Shown here: positions 57,972 to 64,000 of the stretch, piece after piece
Layout of the letters: the number at the start of each line of letters is the position of its first letter
Numbering within the stretch: position 1 is the first letter of the stretch
NCBI GenBank assembly: GCA_038206765.1
Contig: JBBRAM010000008.1
Location: 62,001-126,000, forward strand
Direction of reading: 5' to 3'
Source of the DNA: UKL13-2 sp038206765
GTDB taxonomy: Bacteria > Pseudomonadota > Gammaproteobacteria > Burkholderiales > Usitatibacteraceae
Length of the DNA stretch: 64,000 bases
Position numbers and translations under genes: made by a program
Notes under the pieces: generated by a model
The model's input: only the letters and a program-made list of their open reading frames with translations
Told to the model about the DNA's origin: nothing
The model's database searches: none

Positions 57972-58778
57972 TTAATGATGCTCATGTGCCATGGCGATGT
58001 ACACGCATGACAACACCATGAAAATGAATGCTTGCAGCAAGATGATCAGAATATGGAACACCGCCCAGCCCCAGCTTAGAATAATTGAGCCGGCTGTAAA
58101 TACACCGCCCAGCATGCCAAGTAAACCGAGCAGCATAAAAATCAATTCGCCGGCGTACATATTGCCGAACAGACGCATGCCGAGTGAAACAGGTTTGGAA
58201 ATCAGCTCGATGATGTTAATCGCTAGGTTCGGAATCCACATTGCGGGATGTGGGCCAAACGGTGCGGTGAACAATTCGTGCACGAAGCCGCCAACACCCT
58301 TGGCTTTGAAACTAAAAAAGATAATCAGGAAAAATACTGTGAACGACATCGCAAACGTCACACTCAAGTTTGTCGATGGTACGGCTTTCCAATGATGGAT
58401 ACCGAATGACTCCATAAGAGCTGCTACGAAATCGATTGGAATCAAATCCATTAAGTTCATCATGAAGACAAGAACAAAGATGGTGAGGGCAAGCGGGCCC
58501 AAAAATTTACGGTCGCCAGGGAACACGTCTTTTACGGTGTTATCGACAAACTCCAACACTAGCTCAACAAAACCTTGCAAACGACCAGGCACACCTTCTG
58601 TCACGCGGCGCGCGACAAGCCAAAAAACACCAAGGCCAAGCACACCAACAATAATCGACATAATTAAAGAGTCAAGATCGAGCTGCCAAAAGCCACCTTC
58701 ACCAACGCTAATCCGCAGATTCGTCAGGTGATGCTCAATATATTCTGATGGGGTAATCGATTCAGTGCTTGACGACAT
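57972..58778 (-). CDS. atpB: ATP synthase a subunit
   Basis: 268 residues with about six membrane helices. The essential Arg is in LISKPVSLGMRLFGNMYAGE, and the C-terminal helices include ILIILLQAFIFMVLSCVYIA, ending MAHEHH. It forms the proton half-channels beside the c ring. It is the second gene of the operon after atpI. Confidence 0.97.
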   Translation of the reverse strand: MSSSTESITPSEYIEHHLTNLRISVGEGGFWQLDLDSLIMSIIVGVLGLGVFWLVARRVTEGVPGRLQGFVELVLEFVDNTVKDVFPGDRKFLGPLALTIFVLVFMMNLMDLIPIDFVAALMESFGIHHWKAVPSTNLSVTFAMSFTVFFLIIFFSFKAKGVGGFVHELFTAPFGPHPAMWIPNLAINIIELISKPVSLGMRLFGNMYAGELIFMLLGLLGMLGGVFTAGSIILSWGWAVFHILIILLQAFIFMVLSCVYIAMAHEHH

Positions 58779-58805
58779 AATTCGTTTATTTCGTATTTGT
58801 TTTAG

Positions 58806-59177
58806 CTAGCGAATAATAAAAACTACAAACCAATGCCCTGCGAGAGTTACGCACATCGCCACCACTAGCCAGCTGGCCACGAACCAACCGCTCCATAATG
58901 CACAAAACACAAGCGTGAGCATTACGACAATTTTTGTCACTTCCGCCAGCAGATGTCTCTGGAAAATCCGCCCGGCCGGAATGGCGGAAACTTTAGACTC
59001 TTTCGCAAGGGTGGCGTAAATCAAGCTGCCCACCATTACCGCTGCGCTGCCGCTTAATGCTGATAATGCTGCAATTTGCCCACCAAAAGCTAAGGCACAA
59101 ACGATGAAGGTTAATGCCAGCAATGCTTGCAGAAAAATAACTTTTTGGTAGAGTTTGCCGAGATCGTCTTTTAGCAC
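58806..59177 (-). CDS. atpI: ATP synthase subunit I (AtpI)
   Basis: 123 residues with four predicted membrane helices (ALLALTFIVCALAFGGQIAA, SGSAAVMVGSLIYATLAKES, LAEVTKIVVMLTLVFCALWS, FVASWLVVAMCVTLAGHWFV). AtpI assists assembly of the c ring and is often poorly expressed. The start is GTG at 59177, with AGGGGA just upstream. Both lie within an inverted repeat that could hide the start in RNA. Confidence 0.88.
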   Translation of the reverse strand: MLKDDLGKLYQKVIFLQALLALTFIVCALAFGGQIAALSALSGSAAVMVGSLIYATLAKESKVSAIPAGRIFQRHLLAEVTKIVVMLTLVFCALWSGWFVASWLVVAMCVTLAGHWFVVFIIR

Positions 59178-59207
59178 TTTTGTCCCCTAGGAGCTTTTCA
59201 AAAGTGC
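59174..59207 (-). promoter_or_regulatory. Hairpin over the atpI ribosome site and start codon
   Basis: On the minus strand GCACTTTT pairs with AAAAGTGC, an 8-bp stem. Its 18-base loop contains the ribosome site AGGGGA, and the downstream arm overlaps the GTG start codon of atpI. Translation of atpI could thus be held low. The pairing is seen directly; the effect is inference. Confidence 0.5.
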
Positions 59208-59286
59208 CAACCCAGCAGCCTCATTGCTTTGCTGTTACCGGACTTTTTTTGCTTGCTACCGCTCTCTTGATTCACAAAGCCCGACG

Positions 59287-59316
59287 ATTATAAGCGGGCG
59301 ACGATATTCCCGTCAA
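59287..59316 (-). promoter_or_regulatory. Sigma-70 promoter of the atp operon
   Basis: On the minus strand TTGACG (59316-59311) and TATAAT (59292-59287) are 18 bases apart. The start would be near 59280, giving a leader of about 100 bases to atpI. Confidence 0.8.
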
Positions 59317-59533
59317 ACCTTTTTGCGGCGGTGCAGCATGAAATAAGCGTGGGTAAGGGCTTGGAAGCAAAGCGCTATCAGCACGACTGTCACTGGTACG
59401 TCCCGTGGGCATGTCCTGCGGGTACGTCTGGTTGCACGACACGACCACGACGGGCTTGCGAGTACAAAAGCGCGGTCTGGTTTAAGGACTTCATACCGGT
59501 ACTAGGTATAGCGCCTCACACCGGCGCGCCGAA
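59317..59533. other. Intergenic region between parB and the atp promoter
   Basis: No gene found. Two direct copies of GGTACGTC, 25 bases apart (near 59396 and 59420), and a TACCGGTA palindrome near 59495 are the only repeats. No parS-like TGTTTCACGTGAAACA is present. Confidence 0.4.
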
Positions 59534-60415
59534 TCACTTCAGCTTGGTGCGCTCCAAAATGCCGTCGAGATGTTCGTAATCCATGAATCGAATCGTTAAC
59601 GACCCTTTGCCTTTCTTATCCGCTTTAACCGAAACGCTGGTGCCCAGCTTATCGGCCAAATCTGTTTCCAAACTGCGCGTATCAACATCAGCGGCGTTTG
59701 TGCTGTTGGCGGCTTTGCTTTGCCTAGGGAGTGCGCTTTCCGCTTTCACCAAACGCTCCGCGTCCCGCACGCTTAAATTTTTATGAACAATTTGGTGTGC
59801 CAGCTCTACCTGCTTGGATTTCACCAGCGACAATAATGCCCTTGCGTGCCCCATATCGAGCTTGGCTTCCATGACCATGTCTTGCACCGGTTTGGCGAGT
59901 TCGAGTAAACGTAATAAGTTTGAAACAGCGGTCCTGGAGCGACCTACGGCTTGAGCGGCTTCTTCATGCGTCAGTTTAAATTCTTCAATTAAGCGGTGAA
60001 TACCCGCGGCTTCCTCCATCGCGTTTAAGTCTTCGCGTTGGATGTTTTCAATAAGACCAATGCCCAGCGCTGCATCATCTGCAATCTCACGCACCAGCAC
60101 GGGCACAGTCGCTAAACCCGCAATTTGCGCCGCCCGCCAGCGGCGCTCACCGGCGATAATTTCAAATTTTCCACCGGCGATTTCGCGGGTCAGAATTGGC
60201 TGAACGATGCCACGTTGTTTAATCGATAGCGCCAACTCTTCAAGCGCCGCTTTGTCCATCCGCGTGCGTGGCTGATATTTGCCTGGCGTTAGGCTTGTGA
60301 TGACGAGCTCACGTAATTCGCCCGGTTTGGCTGGTTCGTCCAACTTATTGTTGCCGCCTAAGCCACCGCCCAACAACGCGTCTAAACCACGCCCTAGGCC
60401 TTTATTTTTGATCAT
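59534..60415 (-). CDS. parB: Chromosome partitioning protein ParB
   Basis: 293 residues. The N-terminus GLGRGLDALLGG interacts with ParA in homologues. The CTP-binding fold includes PGKYQPRTRMDKAALEELA and the GERRWRAAQIAG box, followed by ENIQREDLNAMEEAAGIHRL. The helix-turn-helix HEEAAQAVGRSRTAVSNLLR binds parS, and a C-terminal dimerisation part ends FMDYEHLDGILERTKLK. It overlaps parA by four bases (ATGA). It spreads around parS near the origin and loads SMC in related bacteria. Confidence 0.97.
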   Translation of the reverse strand: MIKNKGLGRGLDALLGGGLGGNNKLDEPAKPGELRELVITSLTPGKYQPRTRMDKAALEELALSIKQRGIVQPILTREIAGGKFEIIAGERRWRAAQIAGLATVPVLVREIADDAALGIGLIENIQREDLNAMEEAAGIHRLIEEFKLTHEEAAQAVGRSRTAVSNLLRLLELAKPVQDMVMEAKLDMGHARALLSLVKSKQVELAHQIVHKNLSVRDAERLVKAESALPRQSKAANSTNAADVDTRSLETDLADKLGTSVSVKADKKGKGSLTIRFMDYEHLDGILERTKLK

Positions 60416-61212
60416 GCCGCTGCCTCTGTATTTTCTGCTGGTTCCAATATCGAAATTCCCTGTCGCCCGAGCAGCTCGCGTGCGAACGCCAAATGTGCCA
60501 ATGCACCCTTGGAAGATGGGTCGTACACAATTACTGGCTGGCCGTACGATGGCGCCTCCGCAATGCGAATATTGCGCGGGATCACGGTGTCAAATACTTT
60601 ATCGCCAAAATGGTTTTTGATTTCATCCGAGACTTGATTCGTCAGCGAAGAACGCGGGTCATACATAGTCCGAATCAACGCTTCGATCTCGATTTTTGGA
60701 TTCAAATTTGCCTTCACTTTTTTCAGCGTCCCCACTAAATCACTTAAGCCCTCCAGCGCATAATATTCGCACTGCATCGGGATGATCACTGAATCCGCTG
60801 CGGTGAGCGCGTTCACAGTCAACATGTTAAGTGCTGGCGGGCAATCGATCACCACAAAATCGTAATCCGCCGTCACCGCGGCCAAGGCTTCTTTGAGGCG
60901 AAATTCGCGGCGGTCAATATTAATCATCTCAATCTCTGCCCCGGCTAACTCGCGGTTGGCAGGCAGCACATCGTAATGACTCGGCGCGCGGACGCGGGCT
61001 TCGGCCACACTGTATTCGCCGAGCAGCACACCGTAGAGCGTTTTCGGAACGCCGCTCTTATCGATACCGGAGCCGGTGGTCGCATTACCCTGCGGGTCGA
61101 GGTCAATCAACAACGCGCGCTGGCCATAATGTGCCAACGTGGCCGATAGGTTGACTGCGATAGAGGTTTTACCGACGCCACCTTTTTGGTTGGCTACTGC
61201 GAAAATCTTCAT
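60412..61212 (-). CDS. parA: Chromosome partitioning ATPase ParA
   Basis: 266 residues from the ATG at 61212, which overlaps the rsmG stop by four bases; an in-frame start upstream inside rsmG is rejected. The deviant Walker A is MKIFAVANQKGGVGKTSIAV, Walker B DYDFVVIDCPPALNMLTVNA, with LLIDLDPQGNATTGSG between. ParA binds DNA in an ATP-dependent way and drives segregation of the ParB-parS complex. Confidence 0.97.
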   Translation of the reverse strand: MKIFAVANQKGGVGKTSIAVNLSATLAHYGQRALLIDLDPQGNATTGSGIDKSGVPKTLYGVLLGEYSVAEARVRAPSHYDVLPANRELAGAEIEMINIDRREFRLKEALAAVTADYDFVVIDCPPALNMLTVNALTAADSVIIPMQCEYYALEGLSDLVGTLKKVKANLNPKIEIEALIRTMYDPRSSLTNQVSDEIKNHFGDKVFDTVIPRNIRIAEAPSYGQPVIVYDPSSKGALAHLAFARELLGRQGISILEPAENTEAAA

Positions 61213-61910
61213 GTCACGCTTTCTGTTTTTGTTGTACTTTTTAAGACAACTAGGCAACGTTCACCATTAACCTGCGGAACTTTTAAGTCAACGGTCTCGA
61301 CAACTAGAAACTCTAGTCCTGGCAAAGGTTTTGAGGTTTTTTTCCCTTGAAACCCGCGTATTTCCTCGCTTACCGCTGCACCTTTCATTGCCAACATCGT
61401 CCCTGCCGCTTGTACTAAATGCCCCGCCCCGTGCACAAAATCTGACAACTCAGCGAAAGCGCGAGAAATAACAGCATCGAATCTATTTCCCGGTTGAAAG
61501 TTTTCCAGCCGCTCGCAAACAACGGCAGCATTTTTCAATTCCAATTCCGAAATCGCTTGGCGCACAAATACGGTTTTCTTTTGCGAACTATCAAGCATGG
61601 TGACCAGCAAATCAGGCCGCATGATCGCCAAGGGAATGCCTGGAAGTCCGCCACCAGAGCCAACATCGAGCAAATTTCCGGTTGACGGAATATGCGGCAG
61701 AACAGCCAAACTATCAAGAATGTGTACGCCCACCATTTGACCGACATCACGGACAGCGGTCAGGTTGTAAGTCTTGTTCCATTTTTGCAGCAATGCGAGG
61801 TATTGCAAACACTGTTCTTGCTGCCGAACATTTGCGGTAATGCCTAATTGCTTCAAACCGGTTTGTAGCAACGCGGACAATTCATCGGTGGACAATGTAC
61901 TCACGGCCAA
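61209..61910 (-). CDS. rsmG: 16S rRNA m7G527 methyltransferase RsmG (GidB)
   Basis: 233 residues. The SAM-binding motif is LLDVGSGGGLPGIPLAIMRP, with LTAVRDVGQMVGVHILDSLA before and VISRAFAELSDFV after, all typical of RsmG. It methylates G527 of 16S rRNA; loss gives low-level streptomycin resistance in many bacteria. Its C-terminus (KSTTKTESVT) is slightly extended and overlaps parA. It follows mnmG by 25 bases. Confidence 0.96.
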   Translation of the reverse strand: MAVSTLSTDELSALLQTGLKQLGITANVRQQEQCLQYLALLQKWNKTYNLTAVRDVGQMVGVHILDSLAVLPHIPSTGNLLDVGSGGGLPGIPLAIMRPDLLVTMLDSSQKKTVFVRQAISELELKNAAVVCERLENFQPGNRFDAVISRAFAELSDFVHGAGHLVQAAGTMLAMKGAAVSEEIRGFQGKKTSKPLPGLEFLVVETVDLKVPQVNGERCLVVLKSTTKTESVT

Positions 61911-61935
61911 ATTGCTATCATCGTGCTATCTTCAA

Positions 61936-63879
61936 TTACGCCGATTGCTGTTGTTCAGCATCCAATTTTGCACGCTGCATTTCTCCTCGCGCTCCCGCAA
62001 AACCACGCTTCAAATGCACCAACAACAACGATACCGCAGCCGGCGTTATGCCCTGAATGCGTCCGGCTTGACCAATGGTTTCGGGCTTATGCTGATTTAA
62101 TTTCAACTGCGCTTCTTTCGACAAACCGTGGACGTGCAAATAATCAATATCGTTGGGTAAACGTGTTTCTTCCTGTGCAAGCGAATGCGCGACTTCGTCT
62201 TGTTGACGATCGATATAACCTTGGTATTTCGCCGCGATTTCGACTTGTTCAGCGACGGCTGGGTCATCGACACGATCACCCGCCATCGGCAAGGTCATCA
62301 AACCGTCGTAACTCACATTTGGGCGGCGCAGCAATTCAAACAGCGAATATTCGCGCTCGATCATCTGGCCCAAGACCCGCATGGAATCTGGCTCGCCGAG
62401 CTTTTGGGGTTGTGCCCAAGTCGCTTTTAGACGCGCTGTTTCACGCCCCACCGCATCGCGTTTTTCACTGAAGTGTTGCCAGCGTACGTCATCAACCAAG
62501 CCGAGTTTTCGGCCCATTTCGGTTAGCCGCATATCGGCGTTATCTTCACGCAATTGCAGGCGATACTCGGCGCGACTGGTAAACATGCGGTAGGGTTCAG
62601 TCACGCCACGCGTGATGAGATCATCAACCAACACACCAAGATACGCCTCATCGCGGCGCGGACACCAGCTTGGCTCGCTTTTCGCATAAAGCGAGGCGTT
62701 AATGCCTGCCAGCAATCCCTGCGCGGCAGCTTCTTCGTAGCCTGTTGTGCCGTTAATTTGCCCCGCGAAAAACAGACCGCCGATGGCTTTTGTTTCAAGT
62801 GACGCCTTTAAGCCGCGCGGGTCAAAATAATCGTATTCGATTGCATAGCCGGGCCGTGTGATGTGCGCGTTTTCCAAACCGGGAATTGAGCGCACAAGTT
62901 TCAGCTGCACATCGAACGGCAGCGATGTCGAAATTCCGTTCGGGTAAAACTCGTTGGTCGTTAAACCCTCGGGCTCTAAAAAAATTTGGTGGCTGGCTTT
63001 ATCGGCAAAGCGATGAATTTTGTCTTCAATTGAGGGGCAATAGCGCGGCCCTACTCCTTCAATCACCCCGGTAAACATTGGTGAGCGATCCAAGCCCGCG
63101 CGAATCGCGTCATGGGTTTCAGCGTTGGTATGCGTAATCCAGCATGACACTTGGCGCGGATGCAATTCACGCGAACCCAAATACGAAAACACCGGCGTCG
63201 GATGATCGCCCAACTGTTCCTGCATTTTTGAAAAATCTATCGAGCGTCCATCAATACGCGGCGGCGTACCGGTCTTCAGGCGTCCTACCGGCAAATTCAT
63301 TTCCCGCAGACGTGCTGCTAAGGTAATAGCGGGCGGGTCACCGGCGCGGCCACCGGCGTAGTGTTGCAGACCAACGTGGATTTTTCCGGCTAGGAATGTT
63401 CCTGCTGTCAGAACCACGGATTTAGCAATGAAGCGAATACCCGCTTGCGTGATAGCGCCCGTCACCACTGAGGAACCGCTGGATTCGTCGAGAATAAGAT
63501 CATCGACAGCTTGCTGGAAAAGCCATAGATTTGGCTGATTTTCGAGGCGTTGGCGAATGGCTGCACGGTATAAAACTCGGTCCGCTTGTGCGCGCGTAGC
63601 ACGGACGGCCGGTCCTTTGCTGGCGTTGAGGGTACGAAATTGAATACCTGCCTCATCCGTTGCAATGGCCATCGCACCCCCAAGTGCATCGATCTCTTTG
63701 ACCAGATGCCCCTTGCCGATACCGCCAATCGACGGATTGCACGACATTTGGCCCAAGGTTTCAATGGCGTGCGTAAGCAGGCAGGTCTTGGCACCCGACC
63801 GTGCAGCGGCGAGCGCGGCTTCGGTACCAGCGTGGCCGCCGCCGATCACAATCACATCAAATTGGGTTGGGAAGTCCAT
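61936..63879 (-). CDS. mnmG: tRNA uridine-5-carboxymethylaminomethyl modification enzyme MnmG (GidA)
   Basis: 647 residues, near the standard 630. The FAD-binding loop is DVIVIGGGHAGTEAALAAAR, followed by QMSCNPSIGGIGKGHLVKEI, a catalytic-Cys region, and TGTPPRIDGRSIDFSKM. The central YCPSIEDKIHRFADK and C-terminal IQGITPAAVSLLLVHLKR match the family. With MnmE it forms the cmnm5U modification at the wobble base of several tRNAs. It heads the mnmG-rsmG-parA-parB unit. The 120 bases to its right show no DnaA boxes. Confidence 0.98.
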   Translation of the reverse strand: MDFPTQFDVIVIGGGHAGTEAALAAARSGAKTCLLTHAIETLGQMSCNPSIGGIGKGHLVKEIDALGGAMAIATDEAGIQFRTLNASKGPAVRATRAQADRVLYRAAIRQRLENQPNLWLFQQAVDDLILDESSGSSVVTGAITQAGIRFIAKSVVLTAGTFLAGKIHVGLQHYAGGRAGDPPAITLAARLREMNLPVGRLKTGTPPRIDGRSIDFSKMQEQLGDHPTPVFSYLGSRELHPRQVSCWITHTNAETHDAIRAGLDRSPMFTGVIEGVGPRYCPSIEDKIHRFADKASHQIFLEPEGLTTNEFYPNGISTSLPFDVQLKLVRSIPGLENAHITRPGYAIEYDYFDPRGLKASLETKAIGGLFFAGQINGTTGYEEAAAQGLLAGINASLYAKSEPSWCPRRDEAYLGVLVDDLITRGVTEPYRMFTSRAEYRLQLREDNADMRLTEMGRKLGLVDDVRWQHFSEKRDAVGRETARLKATWAQPQKLGEPDSMRVLGQMIEREYSLFELLRRPNVSYDGLMTLPMAGDRVDDPAVAEQVEIAAKYQGYIDRQQDEVAHSLAQEETRLPNDIDYLHVHGLSKEAQLKLNQHKPETIGQAGRIQGITPAAVSLLLVHLKRGFAGARGEMQRAKLDAEQQQSA

Positions 63880-64000
63880 GATTTATTGAGTACTTACGAT
63901 TCCGAAACTGGGATGCGAATTCTAAGCTATCGCAAGCGAAAACGCTAGGCAAAGGCAAGGAGTGCGCTGGCGGAACGCTTAACCAGCTGGAACGTAATCC

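Noticed and set aside
62426..62440. TGTTTCACGCCCCAC, similar to half of a parS site
   Set aside because: Only the left half matches TGTTTCACGTGAAACA and it is inside mnmG coding sequence; no full parS was found in the window.

Overview
This 64 kb window looks like a chromosomal segment of a betaproteobacterium with moderate GC. The right end carries mnmG-rsmG-parA-parB followed by a complete F-type ATP synthase operon and glmU, an order typical of betaproteobacterial chromosomes near the origin. The algZ-algR pair divergent from argH, glnA with ntrB-ntrC, lptM-lysA beside cyaY, and a cobalamin-riboswitch-controlled BtuB-type receptor fit the same lineage. No rRNA, tRNA, CRISPR array, transposase or phage gene was seen.

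Layout. 1-10 kb: the edge of a lipopolysaccharide heptosyltransferase gene, a tricorn-like S41 peptidase, a B12-type TonB receptor with its riboswitch, and a giant propeller-amidohydrolase fusion. 10-12.8 kb: an accessory block with an orphan HigA-like antitoxin, a dinJ-yafQ toxin-antitoxin module and an uncharacterised gene pair (a DUF6932-like nucleotidyltransferase-fold protein plus a 332-residue protein). 13-20.3 kb: tex, a GNAT acetyltransferase, a PhyH-type dioxygenase, algR, algZ and argH. 20.5-28.8 kb: a minus-strand surface-protein locus (a 1373-residue Ig-like repeat protein, a 179-residue secreted protein and a 751-residue predicted outer-membrane protein, joined by identical stop/start junctions), preceded by two small secreted proteins. 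28.8-31.4 kb: a gene-poor stretch, vapBC, a gene broken by an in-frame TGA, and a MarR regulator with a cysteine-rich tail. 31.7-36.8 kb: cyaY, lptM, lysA, a histone H1-like protein, mtgA and aroE. 37-43 kb: the nitrogen-control locus glnA, a DUF4124 protein, ntrB and ntrC, with two sigma-54 promoter matches and a probable NtrC site. 43-50 kb: a NitT/TauT-type ABC transporter, an outer-membrane protein, a class III CoA-transferase/HMG-CoA lyase pair and hslO. 50-64 kb: glmU, atpIBEFHAGDC, parB, parA, rsmG and mnmG.

How the parts connect. NtrB/NtrC would act on the sigma-54 promoters of both glnA and ntrBC. Vitamin B12 would repress the BtuB-like receptor through its riboswitch. The ATP synthase unit has a clear promoter upstream of atpI and an intrinsic terminator after atpC, with a hairpin over the atpI start and another between atpD and atpC.

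The best candidate for an undescribed system is the three-gene surface locus at 20485-27404. Its large protein combines a solenoid-like array of 18-residue repeats with about eight Ig-like domains, and it is coupled to a predicted outer-membrane partner. The second candidate is the coupled pair at 11339-12783. The window also contains a dispersed repeat of about 35 bp at gene ends and many unrelated short tandem repeats in intergenic DNA. All family assignments come from reading the sequence; no database search was run.
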